A stretch of DNA of 64,000 nucleotides from Mucilaginibacter_A sp965201005 (GCF_965201005.1 NZ_OZ241747.1:2418001-2482000); one strand, 5' to 3'; numbered from the stretch's first letter, positions 18,156-26,553 are shown. Numbers and translations are program-made. The notes: a model not told the origin generated them from the sequence alone.

Positions 18156-18188
18156 AAAACCCTTTTGCTTTTGGCAGAAGGGTTTTTT
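18156..18188 (+). terminator. Intrinsic terminator after the tRNA-Cys operon
   Basis: Thirteen-pair stem with one G-T wobble: AAAACCCTTTTGC (18156-18168) against GCAGAAGGGTTTT (18174-18186), loop TTTTG, followed by more T. Confidence 0.9.
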
Positions 18189-18260
18189 TATTTATGACCG
18201 GATTTTATCAAAATTAAGTGTAAACTGCTTATTCTGATCCTGACAAAAAACAAATTGGCC

Positions 18261-18355
18261 ATGCTTCTTTTATCAGCATAAATTTTGATTTTATAGTTAT
18301 TTGCCGATTAACAAATTTACAAAAACCACCAAATTTTAGGTGGTAAAAGAAGCAT
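18261..18355. repeat. Full-length inverted pair of dispersed words
   Basis: Left word 18261-18274, right word 18342-18355 with the arm CCACCAAATTTTAGG before it; total about 95 bases. With the next element it fills the gap 18189-18492, in which I see no gene. The clearest example of the long form. Confidence 0.8.
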
Positions 18356-18395
18356 TGCGTTTTTTGAAAAACATTTTAAAGAGCTTAACGATATA

Positions 18396-18437
18396 ATGCT
18401 TCTTTTATCAGCATAATTTAGGTGGTAAAAGAAGCAT
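18396..18437. repeat. Minimal hairpin form of the dispersed element
   Basis: Left word 18396-18409, 14-base centre containing AATTTAGG, right word 18424-18437. Both ends and flanks match the element 40 bases upstream (same ATCAGCATAA after the left word, same TGCGTTTTT after the right word), so it looks like a copy with its middle deleted. Confidence 0.8.
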
Positions 18438-18492
18438 TGCGTTTTTAATAAAGCTTTGTTTGCAGACGAAAAATAAAACCTAAACCAAAAAC

Positions 18493-19503
18493 CTATAAAA
18501 CCGCTTCTGTTTCAGGTAATGGCTGATCTTGCTGCGGACGGCCATTTTTAAAAGCTTTTCTCGGTGTTAAACCCAAGAGTTCAAACATAGCCATATCGGT
18601 ATCAAAAGAAGGGTTTGGCGTAGTCAGTAATTTCTCTCCGGCAAAAAGGGAATTTGCACCGGCCATAAAGCATAAAGCCTGTTCGACGGTACTCATTTCG
18701 GTTCTTCCTGCGGATAAACGGACTACTGTTTTTGGCATGATAATTCTGGTAGTGGCAATCATCCGCACCATTTCCCAAACAGAAACGCGGGGCTGCCCGG
18801 CCAAAGGCGTTCCTTTTACCGGAACCAAAGCGTTAATCGGCACAGATTCAGGATGTTTTGGGAGATTGGAAAGCGTTTTCAACATCGAAATCCGGTCTTC
18901 CACTGTTTCTCCCAAACCGATAATGCCGCCGCTGCAAACGGTGATTTTAGCTTTACGCACATGTGATAAGGTTTGCAAACGGTCGTCATAAGTGCGGGTA
19001 GTAATGATGCGTTTGTAATCATCTTCCGAAGTATCCAGATTATGATTGTAAGCATATAAACCAGCATCGGCCAGGCGTTGCGCTTGTGCTTCGTTCAGCA
19101 TCCCGAGCGTGCAGCAAACTTCCATATCCAGGGCGTTTACTGCTTTTACCATGTCGATTACTTTGTCAAAATCACGGTTATCGCGCACCTCGCGCCAGGC
19201 CGCGCCCATGCACAAACGGGAAGCACCGCCTGCTTTTGCTTTTTCGGCAGCGGCAATTACTTCCTCTTTCGGCATGATGGCGTGTACATCTACACCGGTA
19301 TTATAGCGGGCGGCCTGCGGACAATAAGCACAATCCTCGGGGCAGCCGCCGGTTTTGATAGAAATTAGGGAACTGATCTGCACTTCCGCATAATCCATAT
19401 TTTCGCGATGTACGGTTGCGGCACGATAAATTAAATCGAGTAGTGGTGTATGGTAAATTTCTGCAATTTCTTCTTTTGTCCAGTTATTCCTGATCTCCGT
19501 CAT
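18493..19503 (-). CDS. bioB: Biotin synthase
   Basis: 336 residues. Radical-SAM enzyme that inserts sulfur into dethiobiotin, the last step of biotin synthesis. The radical-SAM cluster CPEDCAYC (CxxxCxxC, near residues 54-61) is intact, as are the conserved CCTLGML, YNHNLDTS and RLSAGR motifs; the last includes the Arg that ligates the auxiliary 2Fe-2S cluster. Length is normal. No other bio genes are nearby. It has a well-formed promoter of its own. Confidence 0.97.
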   Translation of the reverse strand: MTEIRNNWTKEEIAEIYHTPLLDLIYRAATVHRENMDYAEVQISSLISIKTGGCPEDCAYCPQAARYNTGVDVHAIMPKEEVIAAAEKAKAGGASRLCMGAAWREVRDNRDFDKVIDMVKAVNALDMEVCCTLGMLNEAQAQRLADAGLYAYNHNLDTSEDDYKRIITTRTYDDRLQTLSHVRKAKITVCSGGIIGLGETVEDRISMLKTLSNLPKHPESVPINALVPVKGTPLAGQPRVSVWEMVRMIATTRIIMPKTVVRLSAGRTEMSTVEQALCFMAGANSLFAGEKLLTTPNPSFDTDMAMFELLGLTPRKAFKNGRPQQDQPLPETEAVL

Positions 19504-19524
19504 GATGCGCTAATTAACTTTTCG

Positions 19525-19556
19525 CAAATCTAATAACCTGTTTAAATTTATTCAAA
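19525..19556 (-). promoter_or_regulatory. Promoter for bioB
   Basis: On the minus strand TTTG (19553-19556), 20 bases, then TAGATTTG (19525-19532): an excellent match to the Bacteroidota TTTG-N19/21-TAnnTTTG promoter. The -7 box lies 21 bases before the ATG, implying a very short leader and little room for a riboswitch. Confidence 0.8.
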
Positions 19557-19565
19557 GATTTTTAC

Positions 19566-19654
19566 ATGCTTCTTTTATGCACTAAAATTTGGTGGTTTTT
19601 AACGGTTTTCCGTCAACAAATCAAAAAGCAAATTTACAGGTATAAAAGAAGCAA
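19566..19654. repeat. Inverted pair of dispersed words upstream of bioB
   Basis: Left word 19566-19579 exact; right word 19641-19654 with its last base changed (GCAA) and with the CAAATTTACAGG arm. It lies just upstream of the bioB promoter, in the gap after the outer-membrane protein gene. Confidence 0.65.
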
Positions 19655-19694
19655 AATGAAATTTCAACTGACTTCTGGCAAAAATAAGAAACCT

Positions 19695-20381
19695 TTAAAT
19701 TTTGGAAGGCACAACCACAATCGGCGCAGCTTTCTTTTTAAATACGCCCAAAACGGCACTGATGTTGGATTTGATACCGAGGAAAACCGGGAACAGATCA
19801 ACATTGGTATTTTGTATTTTACTGAAATTGTGCATATATCTGCCTTGAACAAAGATGGTAAAAGCAGCCCCTAAAGAAATGTCGGCCCCTAAACCAGCCT
19901 CTGCAGAACCGGTGAAACTGTATTTGTTGACTTGTGTTGCGGTTAGCTGCTGTGTGTTTACCTGGATATTTGGCAAATTTGTTAGGCCAAGCCCCGGACC
20001 GGCAAAACCATAAAAACTAAAATGTTTGCCATTAAAACGATAGCCGGGCGTAACTTCCAGCATGTAAAAAGTGCTGCTGCCATATTTGATGCGATATGGA
20101 TTACCCGTTTCGTCAGAATAGTTTTGATAGTAACCGTAAGAAATCAAATCCAACACGCCCATTACAAAAAACTTGTTGTTTTTGGCACGGATTTCTACAC
20201 CTAAGTTGCTGGAAAACTGCGGCTTTAAAATACTGTTGATCTGGCCGCTGTTAAAGCCATAACCAAAACCGCTTACGCTAAAAAGCTGCGTGCTGTCTTT
20301 TTTAGTAGTTTGGGCTGATGCCTGTTGATCGAAACTGAAAACTGCGGCAAGTAAAATTGAAGTAAGTAATATTTTTTTCAT
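19695..20381 (-). CDS. Outer-membrane beta-barrel protein
   Basis: About 228 residues from the Met at 20381, chosen because it opens a signal peptide (MKKILLTSILLAAVFSF…ASAQ); a start at 20420 would add 13 residues before it. The mature part alternates polar and aromatic residues in beta strands (LGVEIRAKNNKFFVMGVLDL, FSFYGFAGPGLGL), like small OmpW/OmpA-type porin-like barrels of Bacteroidota. No TonB box or plug. Function unknown. Confidence 0.85.
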   Translation of the reverse strand: MKKILLTSILLAAVFSFDQQASAQTTKKDSTQLFSVSGFGYGFNSGQINSILKPQFSSNLGVEIRAKNNKFFVMGVLDLISYGYYQNYSDETGNPYRIKYGSSTFYMLEVTPGYRFNGKHFSFYGFAGPGLGLTNLPNIQVNTQQLTATQVNKYSFTGSAEAGLGADISLGAAFTIFVQGRYMHNFSKIQNTNVDLFPVFLGIKSNISAVLGVFKKKAAPIVVVPSKI

Positions 20382-20456
20382 TATTGAAACTGTGTAGTTT
20401 TTTCTTTCGATTAGAAGCAATGTAAATTCGTAATGTTTGTGTTTATACGGTAAGTT

Positions 20457-21802
20457 TTACAACAATAGTTTTGAGGCCAGCCCTAAAATCAGCAAAAAAC
20501 CAAAACAATCTGTAAATGTGGTGATGATTATGGACGAGGCAACTGCCGGATCAATACCAACGCGCTTTAAAAGCAACGGAATGGAGGAACCGGCCAAACC
20601 GGCAATCAGTAAATTTCCGGTCATCGCCATAAATAAAACGAAGCCCAGCCTGATGTTATGGTCATAAAAAACGGCAATCAAAAATACAATCACACCGTTG
20701 GAAGCCCCATTTACAAATCCTACCAAAAATTCTTTTATTACAGTGATGTAGGCTTGCCGGTCACTCAGATTAATCAATGAAATCCTCCTGACTGTAACCG
20801 CAAGTGCCTGAGTGGCAGCGTTTCCGCCCATTCCGGCAATAATCGTCATGTAGGAAGAAAGGATGACGAGTTTAGAAAGCGTGGCATCAAAACTGCGGAT
20901 CACGCCGGCCGCCAAAAACGCTGTTCCCAGATTGATGATTAGCCAGGGCAAGCGGCTTTTGATGGCATCCTGCCAGGTTCCGCCCAGTTCTTCATCTTCA
21001 GAGACACCGGCAATTTTTAAAATGTCTTCGGTACTTTCTTCCTGCAAAACATCAATAATATCGTCTACCGTGATGCGGCCCAGTAATTTCAGTCCGTCAT
21101 CCACCACCGGATACTGGTGAGGTTGTATTGCGAAAATAAACGCGCCACCTCTTCCTGGTCCATCCCGGCTTTTACATATACAAAATCGCGGTTCACCATA
21201 TCGGCAACATGCACGTCCATGCGCGATTTCAATACTTCTTTTACCGATAAAAAACCTTGCAGTATATCTTGATCATCAGTAACATAAATATAAAAATCCT
21301 CCATTTCTTCGGATTGGCGGATGATCTCGTCCAACGCTTCTTTTTTGGTGAAATTGATGTTCACCTTGATGATTTCGGTGTTCATCAAACCACCGGCCGT
21401 ATCCTCGGCATAACTCAGCAGCGCACGGATATTGGAGGCGTCTTCTTCATCCAGGTCCTGCAAAACTTCCTGCTGGTCTTCCTCGTCCATTTGCGAAATC
21501 AGGTCGGTCGCATCGTCATAATCCAGTTCCTCTACAATTTCAGAACGCTTTTCAGGGTTAAGGTTGAACAGGATTTCTTCGGGATGATGCTCCTCGCTCA
21601 TTTCCGCCAAAACCTCGGAGGCCACATCACTTGGCAACACATTTACAATCCGTTCGCGTGCTTCCGGCGAAATTTTACCACACAAATCTGCAATTTCCGA
21701 AGCATGGTAATCCTCCAGAAAAGCCACCAGCGCAACGTCGTCCTCCTCCAAAGCCTGTCGGATCAGCAGTAAATCATTTCTATCGATATCAAAAGACGGC
21801 AT
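20457..21802 (-). pseudogene. mgtE: Magnesium transporter MgtE, broken by a one-base frameshift
   Basis: Encodes all parts of MgtE in two frames. 21802-21089 gives the N-terminal acidic superhelix (repeated DLDEEDAS, EEHHPEEIL) and the first CBS domain; 21107-20457 gives the rest of the CBS pair (VDDGLKLLGRITVDDI) and the membrane domain with the MgtE signature (SYMTIIAGMGGNAATQALAVTVRR). Family proteins read NLTSIPVVDDG across the junction; here the frame reads NLTSIRWWMTD and stops. One missing C (G on the plus strand) near 21110 explains it. Joined, the product would be about 448 residues, the normal size, and no other damage is seen. Either a recent loss-of-function mutation or a base-call error. 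A dispersed word at 21232-21245 encodes VKEV. Confidence 0.9.
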
Positions 21803-21959
21803 CCGCCTAAGTTACGGTTTTGGGCTGATTTATTGGTTTCCGCTTGGTTTTGGGTTATTGGTTTTGGTTTGATTTTAAGATATACTGTTTTTATTAATAT
21901 AAATTTGGACTGATGTTTTGGTTGAATTTTGAATTAATGGTATAGGCTGAATAAAGATC
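21803..21959. other. Gap with low-complexity sequence and a lone ACAG-type word
   Basis: Between mgtE and the IS remnant. 21845-21875 is low-complexity (repeated GGTTTTGG-like units). A word at 21882-21895 is followed by AATATAAATTTGG, a left arm without a matching right copy: a half element. No gene seen. Confidence 0.55.
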
Positions 21960-22080
21960 GTCCCCCTAACCCCCATCAAAAAGGGGAACGCATAGTGGTT
22001 ACCTTAATTTCGTTTAAAAATGCAAAAAACTATAAAATGCCATAGTTCTCTTCCCCCTTTAAAGGGTTAGGGAGGATGAC
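21960..22080. repeat. Imperfect inverted repeat with CCCCTAACCCC ends
   Basis: Left end (from 21960) reads GTCCCCCTAACCCCC then AAAAAGGGGAAC; the complement of the right end (22045-22080) reads GTCATCCTCCCTAACCC then TTTAAAGGGGGAA. About 120 bases in all, with two small C/G hairpins as ends and an AT-rich middle. It resembles MITE or REP-type elements with C-rich palindromic ends common in Bacteroidota. No coding capacity. Confidence 0.55.
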
Positions 22081-22110
22081 AATGTCTGATACTCTATTCA
22101 GATAGGATAA

Positions 22111-22127
22111 GAGCCTGTTTAAAATTT
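22111..22127. repeat. Left member of a 17-bp inverted repeat (partner at 25595-25611)
   Basis: GAGCCTGTTTAAAATTT here equals the complement of the sequence at 25595-25611 except at one position. A related direct copy, AGACTGTTTAAATTTT, is at 25461-25476. They look like terminal inverted repeats of an insertion element; the family is not recognised. Confidence 0.6.
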
Positions 22128-22263
22128 AGATAAAAGGAATGTTATAGGTTTAGATAAACCAGTTGGGATTGTTCTTTTTGTGGTGATGAAACCTTTAAAG
22201 GATGTGTAGCCTTCCCGAGATTCCTGCCAATAAAAGTAGTTAAAAAGACCAACTTTAAAATTG

Positions 22264-22534
22264 GTGTACGAAAAGATCAGCATTCACAAAATCGCAGATT
22301 GGAAAAGCGGTCAAAGAACGTGAAGGAGGCAGAGAAGCATTAGCTATCAGACAGGAACTGGGTGTGAGCAAAGCGGCTTTTTATAAATGGCGACAGCGTT
22401 ACGGTAACTTAGAAGTAAGCGAACTGAAAAAGATGAAGGAACTGGCGGACGAGAACATCAGGTTAAAAAAGATGTTTGCTGAGCTTAGTTTGGTATATGA
22501 AGCTTTAAAGGATGCCATGGCAAAAAAGCTGTAG
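22264..22534 (+). pseudogene. IS3 OrfA remnant
   Basis: From 22268 the frame reads TKRSAFTKSQIGKAVKEREGG and on to the stop TAG at 22532-22534, about 88 codons, matching the IS3 OrfA layout. Removing the T at 22267 would restore a GTG start. The stop lies six bases before the OrfB ATG. No intact slippery sequence for OrfAB fusion was identified. Confidence 0.7.
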
Positions 22535-22540
22535 GGCCTT

Positions 22541-23339
22541 ATGAAAAGGCGACTGGTTGCAGAATTTATGATATCTGAACATCGAATCAGCCAGCGTCAG
22601 GCCTCAAAGGCAGTTGGCATAGCGCGGACATCCATGCAATATCAAAGGAAAGCTAAATCTGATGCAGGTGTTATCGAACAGCTAAGGACATTAACAGAAA
22701 AGCATCCAACCATTGGCTTCTGGCAAAGTTATCACCGCTTGAGAAGACAAGGTTTTGGCTGGGACCTTAAAAAGGTTTACCGGATCTATACTGCTATGAA
22801 ACTTAACATTAGGAGACGGCGCAAAAAACGATTGCCAGCAAGCATAAAGCAAGCTTTGTTTGTACCGCAAAGTATTAACCAGGCCTGGCCTGTGGATTTT
22901 ATGAATGATAGCCTTTGGGATGGCAGAAAGTTCCGGCTACTGAATATTGTTGATGATTATAACCGGGAAGTGCTGGCCATAGAAACAGATATTTCCCTGC
23001 CCACTGTAAGGCTTATTAGGGTATTGGAACAGCTAAAGGATTGCCGTGGTTTGCCACAAATGATCAGGGTAGATAATGGATCAGAGTTCATTTCTAATCA
23101 ACTGGACTTGTGGTGTGAGGGGAATAAACATCACATTGGTTTTCATTCAGCCAAGCAAACCTACACAAAACGCTTGTGTGGAAAGAGGCAATGGCAGAGA
23201 ACTACTGAACGCATATGTGTTCAAAACGCTATGTGAAGTCAGGGAAAAGGCTGAAGAATGGATGGTCGATTGCAATTATCACCAACCTCATCAAGCCTTA
23301 AACTTTAAAAACCCTGGCGATTTGTCAGAGCAATTGTAA
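22541..23339 (+). pseudogene. IS3 OrfB (DDE transposase) with frameshift
   Basis: The first frame (22541-23236) gives the helix-turn-helix part and the catalytic Asp residues in WPVDFMNDSLWDG and RVDNGSEF. It then leaves frame; the neighbouring frame (to 23339) continues ITLVFIQPSKPTQN, ACVERGNG with the catalytic Glu, and the C-terminal NYHQPHQALN. An extra G in the GGGG run at 23119-23122 explains the shift. The segment after the Glu (ERGNGRELLN) also seems a few residues short of the family. Inactive. Confidence 0.85.
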
Positions 23340-23552
23340 CATAGAAATCCTACCTTCCATCGGCACAAATTAAAGAGAAGCATACAATGTACGAGCTTCG
23401 TTTAACTAGCATTGTCAATTGGCTTACGAACTTATAACCTAACGTTTTATGGCCTGCTGAAAAAAGTCAAATTCTGCTACAATAATATCATATCAGGCTT
23501 CAACCCTCTTTTAAATATACCACACTTTTGTAACTGAAACTGAATAACAGGT

Positions 23553-24470
23553 ATGAAAAAAATATTGGTGATAGGCGCATCCGGTTTTGTTGGCAGAAAT
23601 CTAACAAAACAATTAATCGCTGACGGTTACAGCGTAAGATGCCTGGCAAGAACGCCTGATAAAATCCGCGCTTTGGCAACAGCCGGTTGTGAGGTAGTAC
23701 AGGGTGATGTATCTGATTTGGCATCTTTACAAAAAGCTACTTTATCGGTTGATGCCGTTTGTATTTCCATACAAACTGCCGGTACACAATCTGCTCATCA
23801 GGGCACAAAAGATTTTATGGATGTGGAAATTGCAGGATTGCAAAACATATTGGGCGCCTGCCAGCAAAACAAAGTAAACCGGGTAATTTATATTAGTTTT
23901 TTAGGAACATCTCCGGATGCAAAAAGTTCGTGGATAAGAGGCCGGTGGAAAGGAGAGCAACTATTATTAAAAAGCGGATTGAATGCTACCATCATCAGAC
24001 CTGGAATGATCGTCGGCATTGGCGGGCAGGGTTTTAATGCGGTGCTTAGCAACGCGAAAAAAGGCACTGCCATGGTAATGGGGAATGGCAAACAAAGGTT
24101 TAGGTGCATAGCGATTAGCGATTTGGTATATTATCTAACAGGTATTTTGAATGAACCGAAAGCATTCGGACAAGCGTATGATGTGGGTGGCGATGAATTG
24201 TATAACATGGATCAGATGATTGATATCGTTGCCAATATTTTAAAAAACCCTCACCCAAAGAAATTTCATTTGCCGATGGGTGGTATAAGGGCTTTGTCTT
24301 TTATACTGGAGCCGATGATGAAAATGCAAAAAGGAGCATTGAAAGGTTTGATTGACAGTATGGAAACAGAACTTATCGGCGTTGACCCAAAAGCGATCAC
24401 CAAAATACTACCACGAACCTTGCTCTCGTTTGAACAGGCTGCGGAAAAAGCGATTGAATCTACACAATAA
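23553..24470 (+). CDS. NAD(P)-binding oxidoreductase, NmrA/atypical SDR type
   Basis: 305 residues. Rossmann fold with dinucleotide motif GASGFVGRNL at residues 8-17 and an Arg in CLARTPDK suggesting NADPH preference; the usual YxxxK catalytic pair is not obvious, as in NmrA-like or quinone-reductase-like atypical SDRs. Shares layout with the larger NAD(P)-binding protein at 62287-63756 (both have a FGQxYD(V/I)GG segment and a DQM or FKQMM motif after it). Start at 23553; next gene 23 bases downstream. Substrate unknown. Confidence 0.85.
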   Translation: MKKILVIGASGFVGRNLTKQLIADGYSVRCLARTPDKIRALATAGCEVVQGDVSDLASLQKATLSVDAVCISIQTAGTQSAHQGTKDFMDVEIAGLQNILGACQQNKVNRVIYISFLGTSPDAKSSWIRGRWKGEQLLLKSGLNATIIRPGMIVGIGGQGFNAVLSNAKKGTAMVMGNGKQRFRCIAISDLVYYLTGILNEPKAFGQAYDVGGDELYNMDQMIDIVANILKNPHPKKFHLPMGGIRALSFILEPMMKMQKGALKGLIDSMETELIGVDPKAITKILPRTLLSFEQAAEKAIESTQ

Positions 24471-24493
24471 GAATCCACCAAAAACAAAAAACC

Positions 24494-25441
24494 ATGCGGG
24501 TATTTTTAACAGGAGCCACAGGCTTTATAGGATCAGCAATAGCGCAGGAATTAATTTGCGCCGGTCACCAGGTTATCGGGCTTGCAAGAACAGAGGAAGC
24601 CGCAAATAAATTAAAAACGGCAGGTTTAGAGCCGCATCGTGGTTCGCTTGTCGATCTTGAAAGCTTAAAAAGTGGTGCAGCCAAAGCGGATGGCGTTATT
24701 CACACAGCATTTGTTCATGCCTTTTCAAAAATAAGTCTGAACGATCGCCTTGCCGTTATTTTTGGCGGTTTGCCTAATGGTATTGCGGCGCGTTTTTTAT
24801 CAAAAATTGCTGCGCTTGACAGTAATGCGATTGAGGCAATGGGCAATGTTTTAAAAGCTTCTGGTAAACCATTAATCATTACTTCCGGCACTATGATTTT
24901 ACCTTTAGGACGAACTGTTACAGAAAAAGACAAACCCGATCCAACATCGCCGGCTGCATATCGGATGCGTTCCGAAGAAATCGCTATGGAGTTGGCTTCC
25001 CGTGGCGTTCGCACTTCTATCGTGCGGTTACCACCTACTGTTCATGGGGATGGCGATAAAGGTTTTCTATCAACCTTAATAAATATCGCCCGAAAAAAAG
25101 GAGTGTCTGGTTATGTTAATGATGGCCAAAACCACTGGCCTGCTGTGCACCGGTTAGACGCTGCACACCTTTTCAGGCTGGCATTTGAGAAAGGTTTGGC
25201 AGGCGCAGTGTATCATGGCGTGGCAGAAGAAGGCATTCCATTTATTGAGATTGCCGGAGCCATCGCAAAACAGTTACAAGTGCCGATAGCGCCTAAACCG
25301 GAAAAGCATTTTGGATTTTTGGGAAGTATTGTGGTGGCAGATAATAAAACCTCGGGCAAGGCAACAAAAGAGCTATTAGGCTGGAAGCCTGAACATACTT
25401 CGCTTATTGATGACATTGAAAACGGACAATATTTTAAATAA
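24494..25441 (+). CDS. SDR-family NAD(P)-dependent epimerase/reductase-like protein
   Basis: 315 residues. Extended-SDR fold with TGATGFIGSAI at residues 6-16, AKADGVIHTAF, ITSGTMILPLGRT and the PAAYRMRSEE segment where the catalytic Tyr normally lies. The C-terminal region (KPEKHFGFLG) binds the substrate in relatives. Likely reduces a carbonyl or acts on a nucleotide-sugar-like substrate. Co-directional with the preceding oxidoreductase with a 23-base gap, so a two-gene operon, probably under the downstream AraC regulator (inference). Confidence 0.85.
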   Translation: MRVFLTGATGFIGSAIAQELICAGHQVIGLARTEEAANKLKTAGLEPHRGSLVDLESLKSGAAKADGVIHTAFVHAFSKISLNDRLAVIFGGLPNGIAARFLSKIAALDSNAIEAMGNVLKASGKPLIITSGTMILPLGRTVTEKDKPDPTSPAAYRMRSEEIAMELASRGVRTSIVRLPPTVHGDGDKGFLSTLINIARKKGVSGYVNDGQNHWPAVHRLDAAHLFRLAFEKGLAGAVYHGVAEEGIPFIEIAGAIAKQLQVPIAPKPEKHFGFLGSIVVADNKTSGKATKELLGWKPEHTSLIDDIENGQYFK

Positions 25442-25460
25442 CAGAAAATACGTTACGAAA

Positions 25461-25611
25461 AGACTGTTTAAATTTTGCTAAACGTGTTTTATATACTTCT
25501 TTTATCACCTAAAAAATGGTAAGTGTTTTATTTAAAATTGATGCCAATACTAAATTTTATACGGTAAAAGAAGCATTACGTTTTTTTCTGATATAAAATT
25601 TAAACAGGCTC
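25461..25611. repeat. Small inverted-repeat element with a dispersed-word pair nested inside
   Basis: Outer ends AGACTGTTTAAATTTT (25461-25476) and AAAATTTAAACAGGCTC (25595-25611) are inverted repeats of each other, giving a 151-base element. Inside lie a left word (25493-25506, TAAAAGAAGTAT type) followed by CACCTAAAAAATGG, and a right word (25563-25576). Either one MITE inserted into the other, or the outer repeats are part of a longer element whose left end is at 22111. Confidence 0.65.
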
Positions 25612-25632
25612 AAGAATTTATAAATTGAGCTT

Positions 25633-26553
25633 ATGTTAAACAAACAACCGCTTCGCATAAAAACAATAAGCGAATATCATAAACTGATGGGTTTGCCGAA
25701 GCCGGAGCATCCGTTAATCAGCCTGGTAAACCTTGATGATATAACAAAGCTTCCGTTAGAAAAATCTTTTAGTATCGTATTTGATTTTTATAGCATTTCA
25801 TTAAAACGATATTCAAACATTAAGTATAAATACGGGCAGCAATCAAATGATTTTGATGAAGGCATATTGTTTTTTATGTCGCCGAACCAGGTAATGGCTA
25901 TTAATATAGAAAACGCGGATTCCGCCAAAACCGAAGGATTGATTTTGTATGTCCATCCTGATTTTTTGTATGGTTCTTCGCTTGCCAAAGACATAAAAAG
26001 ATATGAATTCTTTAGTTATTCGGTTAGCGAAGCCTTGTTTCTTTCCAGCAAAGAAGAAGATATCATTACCGGCATTTTAAAAAATATTCAAAGAGAATAT
26101 CATGCTAACATAGATGATTTTAGCCAGGATGTAATTGTAAGGCAGTTAGATTTATTGCTTACTTATGCCGACAGATATTATCACCGACAATTTCTTACAC
26201 GAAAAAACACCAACCATAAAATTTTAAACAACTTAGAAGAGGCACTGAATGAAATGTTTGAAGAAGTCAGGTTAGCAGAAAACGGAATTCCATCCGTGCA
26301 GTACATTTCTGATAAATTAAACATTTCAACCAGTTATTTGAGCAGGTTACTTAAAACACTTACCGGGCAAAGCACTCAACATCATATACAAAATCGTGTG
26401 ATTGAAAAGGCAAAAGAAAAACTATCCGCCACTACCTTATCAGTAAGTGAAATTGCTTATGAATTAGGGTTTGAACATCCGCAATCGTTCAGCAAACTGT
26501 TTAAAACAAAAACAAATATTTCGCCGTTGGGGTTTAGGGCTTCGTTTAATTGA
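25633..26553 (+). CDS. AraC-family transcriptional regulator
   Basis: 306 residues. N-terminal cupin-like sensor region (SIVFDFYSISLKRYSN; ILFFMSPNQVMAIN) and a C-terminal AraC DNA-binding domain with two helix-turn-helices: YISDKLNISTSYLSRLLKTLTGQ and VSEIAYELGFEHPQSFSKLFKTKTNISP. Bacteroidota AraC proteins next to oxidoreductase genes usually control them. Its DNA-binding half is very close to the truncated AraC gene at the right edge of this window. Confidence 0.93.
   Translation: MLNKQPLRIKTISEYHKLMGLPKPEHPLISLVNLDDITKLPLEKSFSIVFDFYSISLKRYSNIKYKYGQQSNDFDEGILFFMSPNQVMAINIENADSAKTEGLILYVHPDFLYGSSLAKDIKRYEFFSYSVSEALFLSSKEEDIITGILKNIQREYHANIDDFSQDVIVRQLDLLLTYADRYYHRQFLTRKNTNHKILNNLEEALNEMFEEVRLAENGIPSVQYISDKLNISTSYLSRLLKTLTGQSTQHHIQNRVIEKAKEKLSATTLSVSEIAYELGFEHPQSFSKLFKTKTNISPLGFRASFN

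Larger units (their letters stand above)
22264..23339 (+). mobile_element. Degenerate IS3-family insertion sequence
   Basis: Remnant of an IS3-type element with OrfA followed by OrfB. OrfA (22264-22534) shows the helix-turn-helix and leucine-zipper region (AIRQELGVSKAAFYKWRQ, LKKMKELADENIRLKKMFAELSL), but its frame has no start codon: a GTG at 22264 is one base out of frame. OrfB carries the DDE integrase core. At least two frameshifts mean no active transposase. Its own terminal repeats could not be fixed with confidence; the 17-bp repeat at 22111 may or may not belong to it. Confidence 0.8.

Noticed and set aside
18261..18437. CRISPR array
   Set aside because: Repeats are inverted rather than direct, spacing is irregular, and there are no cas genes.
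22111..22127. Repeat at 22111 as the left end of the IS3 element
   Set aside because: IS3 elements usually end in TG/CA, and the partner repeat lies 2.3 kb beyond OrfB after two unrelated genes, so the link is unproven.
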